Assembly (NCBI GenBank): GCA_007135395.1
Contig: SLIZ01000046.1
Location: forward strand, 1-47,508
Length of the DNA: 47,508 nucleotides
Direction: 5' to 3'
From: Wenzhouxiangellaceae bacterium
GTDB lineage: Bacteria > Pseudomonadota > Gammaproteobacteria > Xanthomonadales > Wenzhouxiangellaceae
Position numbers and translations under genes: made by a program. The notes under the pieces are model-generated. The model searched no databases. It was given only the letters and a program-made list of their open reading frames with translations, and was not told the DNA's origin. Positions 35,993 to 45,146 of this stretch are shown here, one piece after another; position 1 is the stretch's first letter; the number at the start of each line of letters is the position of its first letter.

Positions 35993-37723
35993 TTACTTGT
36001 CCATGCTTTCTCTGATACTGGCCCTCAAGGCCAACCATTGCCCGAGAGATTTCTCCTCGTCCCGGCCCAGGCTGCCGGTTGCCTGCTTCTCCTGCAGGCT
36101 GTGGATTCCAGATTCGAGCATCTGGACCCCGATTCGGTTCAATTCGTGCTGCAGGATCTCCCGGGCGGAATCGGCATCAATCGCCAGGTCCCGGGCGGCA
36201 AGTCGGGCCATCCAGGGCCCTTCCGGGCGTTCACGCCAGTGTTCGAGCAATACAGCCGTTGAAAGGTGGGGTTTACCGATGCAAAAGTCAATCAGTTGCC
36301 TTAGAAAGTCCACCCCTTTCAATTCGCCCGGTACATCCAGGACTGTCGTGTCGATCTGCCTGGCCAGTTCTGGTTCCTGGACGATCATGGCGATTGCGTA
36401 CTGTACCCGTGTCAGTCGCCCCTTGTCCGGACCCGCTTTTGGCCGGGCTCCGGAAACATCGGACTGCGGGCTGGTGCTGGTGTAACCGGTCCGCCGCTCC
36501 AGTTCCTGACCCATCAGGTCGGAAAAGGGTCCTTTGGGTAATTTACGCAAAAGCGGCTCGGACAATGCCACAAGTCGGGCCCTGCCGTCCACGCTTTCCA
36601 GGTTGAGCCCGGTGCCGAGGTGCTCGAAAAAGAACTCCGAAAGGGTACGGGTGTCCCCCAGGCGGCGCTGGAAACCCGCCGGGCCTTCCGCCCGGACCAC
36701 ATCATCGGGATCCTGGCCTTCGGGCAGGAAAAGAAAGCGGATCTGTCGCCCGGCCCGAAGGACCGGCAGGGCCGCTTCCAATCCACGCCATGCAGCCCGC
36801 TCGCCGGCTTCGTCGCCGTCGAAACAGAACACCACATCGCTGACGGTGCGAAACATCAGTTCCACGTGATCGGCGGTTACCGAGGTGCCCAGGGTGGCCA
36901 CGGCGTTGGGAAATCCGTTCTGAAACAGGGCCACGGTATCCATGTAGCCTTCAACCACCAGCAGGTGATCGGCCCGGTCCCGGGCCTTGCGGACCTGGTG
37001 GAGTCGGTACAGCTCTTTTCCCTTATGGAAGACCGGGGTCTCCGGGGAGTTGAGATACTTCGGGCCCCGGTCGGACAGCGCCCGGCCGCCAAAGCCGATG
37101 ACCCTTCCGCGCCGGTCGTGGATGGGAAACATGACCCGGTGGCGGAACTTGTCGTAAACCCCCCGCTCGCCCCGGGCCACCAGTCCGGCGGCTTCCACGG
37201 CATCCGGCTTGATGCCCTGGCCGGTCAGATACTTGTGCAGGGAATCCCAGGCTTCCGGTGCGTAGCCGATGCCGAATTCTTCAATGACCTTGTCGTCCAG
37301 TCCGCGTCCGGACAGGTATTGTCCGGCCTCCCGGCTGGAGGCAAGCTGGCGGACAAACCAGTCGGCAGCGGCGCTGAGGGCGGAATACAGGCCATCATTG
37401 CGCTCAGCCTGGGGGGCGCCGGCCTGCCGGGGGACTTCCAGGCCGGCCATGGAGGCAAGCTCCTCGATGGCTGCGGGAAATTCCAGGCCATCGTATTCCA
37501 TGAGAAACCCCACCGCAGTGCCATGGGCGCCGCAGCCAAAGCAGTGATAGAACTGCTTGTCCGGGCTGACGGTGAACGACGGGGAGTTCTCGTTGTGAAA
37601 GGGACAAAGGGCCTTGTATTCCCGCCCGGCCCGCTTGAGCTGGACCCGCGAGGAAATTACCTCGACGATATCCACCCGCTCGATAAGGGTCTCGATGAAA
37701 TCTTCGGGAATTCGTCCGGCCAC
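35993..37723 (-). CDS. dnaG: DNA primase
   Basis: A 576-residue primase starting with GTG 37723. The N-terminal zinc finger has Cys40, His43, Cys61 and Cys64 ([12 protein letters not shown] ... [10 protein letters not shown]). The RNA polymerase core includes the Toprim residues in [10 protein letters not shown] and [14 protein letters not shown]. The C-terminal 140 residues form the helicase (DnaB)-binding domain. It lies 122 bases downstream of yqeY and is tightly coupled to rpoD. Confidence 0.98.
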   Translation of the reverse strand: MAGRIPEDFIETLIERVDIVEVISSRVQLKRAGREYKALCPFHNENSPSFTVSPDKQFYHCFGCGAHGTAVGFLMEYDGLEFPAAIEELASMAGLEVPRQAGAPQAERNDGLYSALSAAADWFVRQLASSREAGQYLSGRGLDDKVIEEFGIGYAPEAWDSLHKYLTGQGIKPDAVEAAGLVARGERGVYDKFRHRVMFPIHDRRGRVIGFGGRALSDRGPKYLNSPETPVFHKGKELYRLHQVRKARDRADHLLVVEGYMDTVALFQNGFPNAVATLGTSVTADHVELMFRTVSDVVFCFDGDEAGERAAWRGLEAALPVLRAGRQIRFLFLPEGQDPDDVVRAEGPAGFQRRLGDTRTLSEFFFEHLGTGLNLESVDGRARLVALSEPLLRKLPKGPFSDLMGQELERRTGYTSTSPQSDVSGARPKAGPDKGRLTRVQYAIAMIVQEPELARQIDTTVLDVPGELKGVDFLRQLIDFCIGKPHLSTAVLLEHWRERPEGPWMARLAARDLAIDADSAREILQHELNRIGVQMLESGIHSLQEKQATGSLGRDEEKSLGQWLALRASIRESMDK

Positions 37724-37845
37724 GGCCTGGTGGGTTACCTCGTGAAATCTTGCGGAACGTCACGCCTCATGGGGTGTGCGCACACCGGGATCGGTGACTG
37801 CCTGGTCTCAGTTTAGCGAAGTTTCCGGGAGAAGAAAGACCGGTT

Positions 37846-38292
37846 TCAACCGGCCAGCCGGGTTCGGACCCGGGCAGAGACTTCCTTCATGTCGGCCCGC
37901 CCCTGGACCTGGGGCTTGAGGTGGCCCATGACCTGGCCCATCTGTTGCATGGACTCGGCGCCTGTAGTGGCGATGGCCTCGTCGATCAGGTTATCGAGTT
38001 CAGCTTCCGACAGGGGTTCGGGCATGTACCGGGAAAGGATTTCGATCTCGGCGGCTTCCACGGTGGCCAGGTCTTCCCTGCCACCCTGGCGGTACTGGTC
38101 TTCCGAGTCCCGCCGCTGCTTGATCATTTTTTCGAGCACGGCAAGGATCTGGCCGTCGTCCAGGTCCGTGCGTTCGTCGATCTCGCGCTGCTTGATCGCC
38201 GCGGTTACCATACGAAGGGTCTTGACCCGGGACTTTTCGCCGGATCGCATGGCGGTCTTGATGTCGTCGGCCAGAAGCTGCTTGAGGGACAT
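37846..38292 (-). CDS. yqeY: GatB/YqeY domain protein
   Basis: A 148-residue YqeY-type protein (MSLKQLLADDIKTAMRSGEKSRVKTLRMVTAAIKQ; LSRYMPEPLSEAELDNLIDEAI; MGQVMGHLKPQVQGRADM). The domain is related to the tRNA-binding tail of GatB; the stand-alone protein's exact role is uncertain. It lies between rpsU and dnaG as in many gammaproteobacteria. Confidence 0.95.
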   Translation of the reverse strand: MSLKQLLADDIKTAMRSGEKSRVKTLRMVTAAIKQREIDERTDLDDGQILAVLEKMIKQRRDSEDQYRQGGREDLATVEAAEIEILSRYMPEPLSEAELDNLIDEAIATTGAESMQQMGQVMGHLKPQVQGRADMKEVSARVRTRLAG

Positions 38293-38322
38293 GGCGGGGG
38301 TGTGGCGCTTTGCGGGTACTAA

Positions 38323-38339
38323 AAAACCGGGGCGGTTTT
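38323..38339 (-). terminator. Intrinsic terminator after rpsU
   Basis: On the minus strand AAAACCG, loop CCC, CGGTTTT followed by TT gives a short stem with a T-rich end directly after the rpsU stop. It should terminate partially, so rpsU is made in excess over dnaG and rpoD, a known feature of this operon. Confidence 0.7.
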
Positions 38340-38340
38340 A

Positions 38341-38556
38341 TTAGTACATCCGGCGCCGGTTGGTCGTCTCGCGGGAAAGGCGACGCAGATGACGCTTGAC
38401 TGCTGCGGCCTTCTTGCGCTTCCGCTCCTGGGTCGGCTTTTCGTAGAATTCCCGGCGACGGGTCTCGGCGATAACGCCGGCCTTTTCGCAGGAACGTTTG
38501 AAACGGCGAAGTGCGTATTCAAACGGTTCGTTTTCCTTGACTTTAACGTTGGGCAT
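38341..38556 (-). CDS. rpsU: 30S ribosomal protein S21
   Basis: A 71-residue, very basic protein ([20 protein letters not shown]; Arg/Lys-rich end [11 protein letters not shown]) of normal S21 length. AGGAGA sits 6 bases before ATG 38556. It is the first gene of the rpsU-yqeY-dnaG-rpoD group and is divergent from tsaD. The frame is open upstream of this ATG, but conservation and the ribosome-binding site fix the start. Confidence 0.98.
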   Translation of the reverse strand: MPNVKVKENEPFEYALRRFKRSCEKAGVIAETRRREFYEKPTQERKRKKAAAVKRHLRRLSRETTNRRRMY

Positions 38557-38591
38557 GAAATCTCCTGATGGTTCAAACGGAAAAGTCGGCC

Positions 38592-38621
38592 ATTGTAGCT
38601 CCGGATGCCTGATTGATGCAA
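38592..38621 (-). promoter_or_regulatory. Sigma-70 promoter of the rpsU operon
   Basis: On the minus strand -35 TTGCAT (38616-38621) and -10 TACAAT (38592-38597) are separated by 18 bases and point at rpsU. The -35 hexamer overlaps the tsaD start codon on the other strand, so the two transcription units share a very compact 59-base intergenic region. Confidence 0.6.
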
Positions 38622-39635
38622 AGAAATTCAACGATTCTGGGGATTGAAACCTCCTGCGACGAAACCGGCGTGGCTCTTTTTCATCCCGAGGCGGGAATTC
38701 TGGCCGAGGCCGTCTACAGCCAGGCCGACCATGCCCAGTGGGGCGGGGTGGTGCCGGAACTGGCTTCCCGGGATCACGTGCGCAAGCTCTCGCCAATGAT
38801 CGAATCGGTCATGGCCGATGCCGGGCTCGGGCTGGACCGGGTCGACGGGGTGGCTTATACCGCCGGGCCCGGCCTGGCCGGGGCCCTGCTCGTAGGCACG
38901 GCAACGGCCCTTGGCCTGGCCCAGTCCCTAGGGCGCCCGGCGATTGCCGTCCATCACATGGAAGGCCACCTGCTATCGCCGCTTCTCGAAAACCCGTCAC
39001 CGGATTTTCCCTTCCTGGCCCTGCTGGTCTCCGGTGGCCACAGCATGCTCGTCGACGTGGCCGGACCCGGCCGTTACCGGCTGCTGGGGGAAACCCTGGA
39101 TGATGCTGCCGGCGAGGCCTTCGACAAGACTGCCCGGTTGCTGGGCCTGCCTTACCCCGGCGGCCCCCATGTGGCCCGGCTGGCCGAGGCCGGCGACCCG
39201 AAGCGGTTTGACTTTCCCCGGCCCATGACCAACCGGCCGGGGCTGGATTTCAGTTTTTCAGGGCTCAAGACCCATACCCGGCTTCTGATCGAACGCACTG
39301 GCGATGACGACCAGACCCGGGCTGACATTGCCGCCGGATTCCAGGAGGCGGTGGTCGACACACTGCTGATCAAGTGCCGGCGGGCCCTTAAGGAAGCTCG
39401 ACTGGAGCGGCTGGTCATTGCCGGCGGGGTCAGCGCCAACACCCGATTGCGCCAGCGCCTGGCCGCCGATTTGCCCGGGACGGTCTTCTATCCCCGCCTG
39501 TCCCTTTGTACCGACAATGGCGCGATGATCGCCCACGCCGGCTGGTATCGCCGCTCGGAAGCAATTCATGCCACCGCCGTCAATGTCCGGCCCCGGTGGG
39601 ATCTGGAAGAGCTGGCAGCCGTGGAAGATTCATAA
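38616..39635 (+). CDS. tsaD: tRNA threonylcarbamoyladenosine biosynthesis protein TsaD
   Basis: A 339-residue ASKHA-fold protein that transfers the threonylcarbamoyl group to A37 of ANN-decoding tRNAs, together with TsaB and TsaE. Seen are [15 protein letters not shown] at the start, the metal-binding [11 protein letters not shown] motif, and the nucleotide loops [11 protein letters not shown] and [16 protein letters not shown] 38616 is preferred over TTG 38613. It is the first of a plus-strand set with folB and folK. Confidence 0.97.
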   Translation: MQRNSTILGIETSCDETGVALFHPEAGILAEAVYSQADHAQWGGVVPELASRDHVRKLSPMIESVMADAGLGLDRVDGVAYTAGPGLAGALLVGTATALGLAQSLGRPAIAVHHMEGHLLSPLLENPSPDFPFLALLVSGGHSMLVDVAGPGRYRLLGETLDDAAGEAFDKTARLLGLPYPGGPHVARLAEAGDPKRFDFPRPMTNRPGLDFSFSGLKTHTRLLIERTGDDDQTRADIAAGFQEAVVDTLLIKCRRALKEARLERLVIAGGVSANTRLRQRLAADLPGTVFYPRLSLCTDNGAMIAHAGWYRRSEAIHATAVNVRPRWDLEELAAVEDS

Positions 39636-39698
39636 GGTACCCGGCTTTGTTCTTCCGGTTACCATTACGCCCCTGTTGCCTGCCTTTTGGAAGGGTCC

Positions 39699-40058
39699 AT
39701 GGACCGGGTTTTCATCGAGGATCTGCGAATCGAGACCGTTATCGGGATCTATGACTGGGAGCGGGAAATCCGCCAGACGGTCAGCCTGGACATCGAGATG
39801 AACGTGGACGTGCGCAAGGCCGCGCGGGCCGACCGGATCGAGGACACGCTCAACTACAAGGCCGTGGCCAAGCGGATGATCGCCTTTGTCGAGGCCAGCG
39901 AGTTCAAGCTGGTCGAGACCCTGGCCGAGCGCTGCGCGGAGATCATCCTGGCCGAGTTCGATGTCTCCTGGGTGCGGCTGAAGCTGGGCAAGCCCGGTGC
40001 GGTGCGGGGATCGAGATCGGTGGGCATCCTCATCGAACGGGGCAGGAGGCCGGCATGA
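39699..40058 (+). CDS. folB: Dihydroneopterin aldolase
   Basis: A 119-residue protein (MDRVFIEDLRIETVIGIYDWERE) with the family glutamate in DWERE and the catalytic lysine in LKLGKPGAVRGSRSVG. It forms 6-hydroxymethyl-dihydropterin in folate synthesis. GGAAGGG precedes ATG 39699. The last codons overlap folK (ATGA), so the two folate enzymes are coupled. Confidence 0.95.
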   Translation: MDRVFIEDLRIETVIGIYDWEREIRQTVSLDIEMNVDVRKAARADRIEDTLNYKAVAKRMIAFVEASEFKLVETLAERCAEIILAEFDVSWVRLKLGKPGAVRGSRSVGILIERGRRPA

Positions 40059-40564
40059 CGCGGGTCTACCTGGGCATCGGCAGCAACTGTCGCCCCGAAT
40101 TCCACGTGCGCGCCGGCGTTGCCGCCCTGGCTGCGACCTTTGGCCGGGTCGATCTCTCCCCGGTCTACCGCACGCCTGCGGTGGGATTCGAGGGCCGGGA
40201 TTTTCTCAACCTGTCCGCCGGCATCGACACCGACTGGTCCGTGCAGTCCCTGAAGGACTGGCTCAACGACCTGGAAGACGCCCACGGCCGGCGCCGGGAC
40301 GTGCCCAAGTTTTCCGACCGCAACCTGGACATCGACATCCTGCTCTACGGCGATGAAGTCCTGGACCGGGACGGGCTGGTCCTGCCGCGCCCGGAAATCC
40401 TGGACTACGCCCACGTACTCAAGCCCCTGGCCGACCTGGCGCCGCGCCAGGTGCACCCGCTGACGGGGCGGACCCTTGCCGAGCACTGGCAGGCATTCGA
40501 ATCCTCCGGCGCGCTGGAGCCGGTGGACCTGGACCTCGCCTCCACATCCGGTAGCCGGGCCTGA
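40055..40564 (+). CDS. folK: 6-hydroxymethyl-7,8-dihydropterin pyrophosphokinase
   Basis: A 169-residue HPPK. YLGIGSNCRPEFHVRAGVAAL, LSPVYRTPAVGFEGRDFLNL and the signature DRNLDIDILLYGDEVL are present. It uses the FolB product, so folB-folK is a two-step folate module. The signature lacks the usual PR before the LDIDI core (here SDRNLDIDI), a divergent but recognisable form. Confidence 0.93.
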   Translation: MTRVYLGIGSNCRPEFHVRAGVAALAATFGRVDLSPVYRTPAVGFEGRDFLNLSAGIDTDWSVQSLKDWLNDLEDAHGRRRDVPKFSDRNLDIDILLYGDEVLDRDGLVLPRPEILDYAHVLKPLADLAPRQVHPLTGRTLAEHWQAFESSGALEPVDLDLASTSGSRA

Positions 40565-40601
40565 TAGCCTGAACCGACTCCATCGCAGCAGGAAATCGAA
40601 C

Positions 40602-41162
40602 ATGACCGTTCCGAGCCGCAAACGCCTGTCCTTGCAGCAAAGCTTTCTCCTGGTCGTCGATGTCCAGGGCAAGCTGGCCCGTCTGATGCACGACGCCGAT
40701 GCCATGATCGCCAGCCAGCAGGTGCTCATCGAGGGCTGCCGGCTGCTCGACGTGCCGGTGATCTGGGCCGAGCAGTTGCCCGACAAGCTCGGCCCCACGG
40801 TGCCCGAGCTTGCCGAGAAGCTCGACGGGTTGGCCCCGTGCAGCAAGTCCAGCTTCGGCTGCTTCGGCGACCCGGGCCTGCGGCAGGCCATCGAGGACCT
40901 GGACCGCACCCAGGTCATCATCGCCGGAATCGAGACCCATGTCTGCGTGTGGCAATCGGCCATCCGCCTGCTGGAAAACGGCTACCAGGTCCACATCGCC
41001 GCCGACGCGGTGAGCTCGCGCAGCGCCTTCAACAAGGACATCGGCCTGCGCCGCATGGCCCAGGAAGGCATTTGTCTGTCGGTGGTGGAGATGGTGCTGT
41101 TCGAGCTGATGGGTGACGCAACCCATGAGCGCTTCCGCGAAGTCACGAAGCTGTTGAAGTAG
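40602..41162 (+). CDS. Isochorismatase-family cysteine hydrolase
   Basis: A 186-residue protein with AGGAAAT before ATG 40602. The family triad is visible: Asp20 in LLVVDVQGK, Lys82 in CSKSSFG, Cys115 in GIETHVCVWQS. The size and sequence resemble YcaC-like hydrolases, whose substrates are largely unknown. It follows folK after 37 bases and may be in the same transcript. Confidence 0.88.
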   Translation: MTVPSRKRLSLQQSFLLVVDVQGKLARLMHDADAMIASQQVLIEGCRLLDVPVIWAEQLPDKLGPTVPELAEKLDGLAPCSKSSFGCFGDPGLRQAIEDLDRTQVIIAGIETHVCVWQSAIRLLENGYQVHIAADAVSSRSAFNKDIGLRRMAQEGICLSVVEMVLFELMGDATHERFREVTKLLK

Positions 41163-41385
41163 CTGCTCGGCCAGCCCTGCCTGCCACCCGCGCAGACTTC
41201 GACAACTTTATCGGGCGCATGGAAGGGTTCTCGGACTGGATCGACCAGGCCACCGTGAACAGCCCGAGGATCAGGTTGAAGCCCACCAGTCTACGGATCT
41301 GCCCGAGCCGCCGACCGGCCTCGGTCCAGTCCCCGGCGGCCAGGGCGTGGATTCCGAGCAGTACTCCGGCGGTGGTTGATGACAT
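41143..41385 (-). CDS. Possible small membrane protein or gene remnant
   Basis: An 80-codon frame from ATG 41385 with one hydrophobic segment (LGQIRRLVGFNLILGLFTVAWSI), resembling the last helix of small membrane proteins, and an Arg/Ala-rich tail. Its last 20 bases overlap the end of the hydrolase gene on the other strand. The ribosome-binding site is weak (AAGAG). It could be a real small gene or the end of a degraded one. The rest of the 362-base interval 41163-41524 holds nothing else that I recognise. Confidence 0.35.
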   Translation of the reverse strand: MSSTTAGVLLGIHALAAGDWTEAGRRLGQIRRLVGFNLILGLFTVAWSIQSENPSMRPIKLSKSARVAGRAGRAATSTAS

Positions 41386-41524
41386 GGAATTCTCTTGCCT
41401 GGTTTGCCTTCGGTTTCCCATGCTACACCACACGTCCTGCCGGCCCGTCCCATGACGTTTGCCCCATTTCCCTTGTCGGTTGCGGTGGTGAATAATCCGG
41501 GGGCTGATCACCGGAGTAGAAGCT

Positions 41525-42490
41525 TTGAGCGAATTCGCCATCGAGGCCAGGGGACTGGTCAAGCAGTTCGGTTCCACCCGGGCCGTAGACGGGGTGGACC
41601 TGGCCGTCGGGCCGGGGCGGGTGCTGGGCCTGCTGGGACCCAACGGGGCCGGCAAGACGACCATTGTGCGCATTCTGGCCACGCTGACCCGCCCGGATTC
41701 GGGAAGCGCCACCGTGGCAGATCACGACGTGGTCACCGAGGCCGACCAGGTGCGGAGCAGGATCGGACTCACCGGGCAGTTCGCCTCGGTGGACAACCGC
41801 CTGACCGGTTTCGAGAACCTCCTGCTGATCGGTCGTCTTCTGGGCCAGAGCCGCCGGGATGCCCGCCAGGGCGCCAGGACGCTGCTGGCAAGATTCGAGT
41901 TGGCCGGGGCTGCCGACCGGCCAGTTCAGGGCTATTCCGGCGGCATGCGACGGCGCCTGGACCTGGCCGCCAGCCTGGTGGGCAAGCCGCGCATCCTGTT
42001 CCTGGACGAGCCCACCACCGGCCTGGACCCCCGGGCCCGGCGGCAGCTCTGGAATCTCATCGGCGAGCTCGTGACCGCAGGTACAACAGTGCTCCTGACC
42101 ACCCAGTACCTGGAAGAGGCCGACGCCCTGGCCGAGGATATCCTGGTCATCGACCATGGGCGGGTCATCGCTCGGGGCAGTCCGGATGAGCTCAAGGCCC
42201 GCATCGGTACCCGCACCCTGGTGGTGCGCCCGGCCAGTCCGTCTGCGGTGGAAACCGTCTCCAGGGTCATGACCGAACTGACCGGCAGCCAACCCGAACG
42301 CCAGGGCGGGCGACTGAGCGTGCCCGCCAACGACCCGGACCTGCTGTCCGCCCTGGTCCGTCGCCTGGACGAACTCGAAATCGCCCTGGCCGAACTGTTG
42401 CTGCGTTCGGCCAGCCTCGACGAGGTCTTCCTGGCGCTGACCGGCCAGCGGGTCGAATCCGAACAGGATCAACCGCAGGTGGAGTCATGA
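41525..42490 (+). CDS. ABC transporter ATP-binding protein, DrrA (drug exporter) type
   Basis: A 321-residue ATPase starting with TTG 41525 (LSEFAIEARGLVKQFGSTRAVDGV). Walker A is GPNGAGKTT, Q-loop LTGQFASVDNRLTG, signature YSGGMRRRLD, Walker B ILFLDEPTTGLDP. A C-terminal DUF4162-like extension follows about residue 225. The LTGQFASVD and YSGGMRRRLDLA forms are typical of daunorubicin-resistance-type (DrrA) ATPases. Its stop overlaps the permease start. Confidence 0.9.
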   Translation: MSEFAIEARGLVKQFGSTRAVDGVDLAVGPGRVLGLLGPNGAGKTTIVRILATLTRPDSGSATVADHDVVTEADQVRSRIGLTGQFASVDNRLTGFENLLLIGRLLGQSRRDARQGARTLLARFELAGAADRPVQGYSGGMRRRLDLAASLVGKPRILFLDEPTTGLDPRARRQLWNLIGELVTAGTTVLLTTQYLEEADALAEDILVIDHGRVIARGSPDELKARIGTRTLVVRPASPSAVETVSRVMTELTGSQPERQGGRLSVPANDPDLLSALVRRLDELEIALAELLLRSASLDEVFLALTGQRVESEQDQPQVES

Positions 42491-43260
42491 AGAGCCTGCC
42501 GGCCAGCGGCCTGGAACAGACCTTCAGCCTGGCCTGGCGGTCCATCGTCCAGCTTCGGCGCAACCCCTGGGAACTGGGCGACTACAGTTTCCAGCCCATC
42601 CTGTTTCTGCTGCTGTTCGTCTATGTCTTCGGCGGCGCCATTGCCGGTTCCACCGACGACTACCTGACCTACATGCTGCCGGGTATCGTGGTGATGAACA
42701 TGATGTTCGTCACCGTCTATGTCGGTCACGGACTCAACACCGACCTGACCAGCGGCTACTTCGACCGCCTGCGCGCCATGCCGGTAGCCCGCTGGGCGCC
42801 ACTGGCCGGGCGCATTACCGCCGACCTGGTCAAGCAGGCCTGGTCCATCGTGCTGCTGCTTGGGCTGGGCTGGCTAATGGGCTTTCGCATGGAAGCTCCG
42901 GTCTGGGGTCTGTTGAGCATGGTCTTGCTGGTGCTGGTCTTCGCGCTGGCCTTTTCCTGGGTGTCCGTGCTGGTCGGGGTCATTGCCCGCGATCCCGAGC
43001 ACGTCCACCTGTTCGGTTTCACGGCGCTGTTTCCCGTGACCTTCGTCAGTAACGTGTTTGTGCCGGTGGAAACCATGCCCGGCTGGCTTCAGGGCGTGGT
43101 CATGGCCAACCCGGTGTCCGTGCTGTCGGATGCCAGCCGCGGGCTGCTGCTGGGCGGACCCTGGCTGGCCCAGGCCGGCATCACGCTGGCCTGGGCGGTG
43201 GGCATCATCGCCGTATTTGCGCCCCTGTCGCTGTGGGCGCTCAGGCGGCGGTTGAAATGA
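42487..43260 (+). CDS. ABC-2 type permease, DrrB type
   Basis: A 257-residue inner-membrane protein with six hydrophobic helices. DrrB-like features are the N-terminal amphipathic part with RSIVQLRRNPWEL, then YMLPGIVVMNMMFVTVYVG and the conserved FTALFPVTFVSNVFVPVETMPGW segment. Together with the preceding ATPase it should form a two-gene exporter for a hydrophobic compound; the cargo is unknown and no biosynthetic cluster is adjacent. Confidence 0.9.
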   Translation: MKSLPASGLEQTFSLAWRSIVQLRRNPWELGDYSFQPILFLLLFVYVFGGAIAGSTDDYLTYMLPGIVVMNMMFVTVYVGHGLNTDLTSGYFDRLRAMPVARWAPLAGRITADLVKQAWSIVLLLGLGWLMGFRMEAPVWGLLSMVLLVLVFALAFSWVSVLVGVIARDPEHVHLFGFTALFPVTFVSNVFVPVETMPGWLQGVVMANPVSVLSDASRGLLLGGPWLAQAGITLAWAVGIIAVFAPLSLWALRRRLK

Positions 43261-43430
43261 ACCGGGCGGCCACGCGTCGGCCATGGACGGGATCGGCAGG
43301 GCACACCCGGCGCGACAATGCCCTGCCACGAACGCTATCACGAGAATTGCCTGCGGGCTTCCGTGTGGTGGTGCGGGAGGCTGCAATCAAGGCTCTTCTA
43401 CCGGCCGGAAAAATCCACCCCTCCAGCAGG

Positions 43431-43459
43431 ATTGGCACCCGGAAAGCCCGGGTGCCAAT
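43431..43459. terminator. Strong hairpin between convergent genes
   Basis: ATTGGCACCCGG, loop AAAGC, CCGGGTGCCAAT is a perfect 12-bp stem, 25 bases before the end of the minus-strand secreted-protein gene and 170 bases after the ABC permease. It lacks a T-run but is well placed as a bidirectional terminator. The rest of 43261-43484 holds nothing recognisable. Confidence 0.55.
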
Positions 43460-43484
43460 GGATGATCGCGTCTGACTGTGGCGC

Positions 43485-44948
43485 TCAGAATGCACAGTCA
43501 TGCACTCCGGCCATCTCGGTGACGCGAACCAGTTGGTGAGTGGACGTTCCGTCCACGCCGACCATTTCGGCCGTTGCCTCGTTGCAGCTCTCGAAGGTGA
43601 ATGTCACCTCGCCCCAGTGCTGGAGGTTGTCCGGCATGACCGGGGCGGCGAACGCGCCACCCTCACCATGAAGCAGGTTGAAGGTGACCGGCTCACCGGC
43701 GGCGATATCGCCGATGACCTCCTCGGTCATCAGCCACAGCGGGTTGCCGTCATTACCGTATCCGTAGAAGTAGCCGAACAGTCCGTTGCGGGAGGCCAGG
43801 AAATTCCATCCCTCGCCATCAGTGGCCGGGTCGTACCAGGCGCCGGTCAGGCCGGCGAATGGCGTGACGCTGAACTCAACCAGCATACTGATATCCGGGT
43901 TGTCCGGGTCGGGCTGGATGGGATTGGGCACTTCGGCCACCAGCGCGTAATGTCCCGGCGTCAGGTCGGCATGGAAGTAGGCGGTCAATGGAAAGTCCTG
44001 GCCGGCCGCGGCATTGGGGAACAGGCTTTGGACACCGCCCAGGAAAGTCTGCGGGCCGCGATGACCGCTGGCCGAGACCAGCGCGCCACTGTCGGCATAA
44101 AAGCCGTCGGCGCCGATATCGAGGTAGTTCATCCAGTCGTTGATTTCCTCGACCGTCGTATCGCCGTCGAGGCGGACCAGGTGGACGTCATGGCCGAGGC
44201 CGTGGCCATAGACAATGTTGTCTTCGAAGATGACTTCAAACGAGGTCGGACCGGGCTGAATGGCATCGGCCTCCAGCCGCAGGCCCTCGGCCGATGAAAT
44301 GTGCACCGGGACATCACCGGCAGGTTCGGAAAAATTACCGGCTTCATCAACGACCACAAGACGCTCGACCATGCCGTGGGTGGTGTGGAACACGCCGTCT
44401 GTATCGAGCAGGTAACACTCGATGAAGTAGGTGCCCGGTTCGAGGTTCATCGTCATGCTGGAGGTCATTCCGCCGCCGGTGAATCCGGGCCCGCTGCTGG
44501 GTATCGTCTCGGCAAACCATTCCGGCATGCCCGGCAGCAGGACATCGAAGAACGCACCGACGTCGATCTCGCCGGCGAAGTACGGATCCCAGGCGTCCTG
44601 GAACGGCAGGGATACGGCATCCATGTATTCCTCGACCGACAGATCGGCCTGTTCATCGGGCACCCGCACGATGAACCCGAAGTGCGTGGAACTCGAATGG
44701 TTGCTCATGCGGATCGTCGTCCAGCCCGATGGGATTTCCGCGTCGGAGAGCACGAACTCGTAGTGCGCATGGGCGTCAGCCAGGGGCGGGTGCCGGGTGA
44801 TCACTTCGAGCACGTTGGTGTCATCAGGGATCAGGGACTTGCCAGGCGACTGGTGACCGTGCTCGGACACCGCAGCCGGACCAGCCAGGCCCAGGGACAT
44901 GCCCGCCGCGAGCGTCAATGGGACGAATGTATTTCGAAAGGTATTCAT
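43485..44948 (-). CDS. Secreted multidomain protein, unknown, with GLTGAWYDP-type C-terminal domain
   Basis: A 487-residue exported protein (signal peptide about 1-28, ending GPAAVS). The N-terminal 350 residues form two or three beta-rich modules, with YEFVLSDAEIPSGWTTIRM and MNLEPGTYFIECYLLD suggesting a plastocyanin- or cupredoxin-like or jelly-roll fold. The many histidines (EHGHQSP, DAHAHYEF, YGHGLGHDVHLV) invite a metal-binding guess. The last 120 residues start GLTGAWYDPATDGEGWNF and end in a Cys-containing GVHDC, a C-terminal domain common in secreted proteins of Xanthomonadales and relatives. It is divergent from the winged-helix/TPR regulator at 45147 and may be its target. Confidence 0.78.
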   Translation of the reverse strand: MNTFRNTFVPLTLAAGMSLGLAGPAAVSEHGHQSPGKSLIPDDTNVLEVITRHPPLADAHAHYEFVLSDAEIPSGWTTIRMSNHSSSTHFGFIVRVPDEQADLSVEEYMDAVSLPFQDAWDPYFAGEIDVGAFFDVLLPGMPEWFAETIPSSGPGFTGGGMTSSMTMNLEPGTYFIECYLLDTDGVFHTTHGMVERLVVVDEAGNFSEPAGDVPVHISSAEGLRLEADAIQPGPTSFEVIFEDNIVYGHGLGHDVHLVRLDGDTTVEEINDWMNYLDIGADGFYADSGALVSASGHRGPQTFLGGVQSLFPNAAAGQDFPLTAYFHADLTPGHYALVAEVPNPIQPDPDNPDISMLVEFSVTPFAGLTGAWYDPATDGEGWNFLASRNGLFGYFYGYGNDGNPLWLMTEEVIGDIAAGEPVTFNLLHGEGGAFAAPVMPDNLQHWGEVTFTFESCNEATAEMVGVDGTSTHQLVRVTEMAGVHDCAF

Positions 44949-45021
44949 GATTGCATCCTCCTTGGAGTGTCAGACCGCCAGTACGCGGTTGATTCCACGG
45001 TAGGAGGCTCAACCCGGAAAG

Positions 45022-45062
45022 TCCTGACCATAGGGTCCTGAACACCTGAAAGTTTCCTGAAC
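45022..45062 (+). repeat. Cluster of CCTGA direct repeats, possible operator
   Basis: In 41 bases the motif CCTGA occurs four times on plus (45023, 45037, 45045, 45056), two of them as the identical octamer TCCTGAAC (45036-45043 and 45055-45062, 19 bases apart). They lie between the divergent secreted-protein and regulator genes, upstream of a -10-like TACACT (45105-45110). Winged-helix OmpR-type regulators bind direct repeats, so this is a candidate operator for one of the CadC-like proteins. Binding is not demonstrated by the sequence. Confidence 0.45.
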
Positions 45063-45146
45063 GAGACCTCCGGGCCGGTTGCCGGCGGCGTTCGGGCCCG
45101 GTGGTACACTGATAAGGAAACCGATCAGGTGCGGAGGAGTATGTTG

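Noticed and set aside
36620-37816. A 398-codon plus-strand frame opposite dnaG
   Set aside because: dnaG on minus is unambiguous and the plus frame has no family features.
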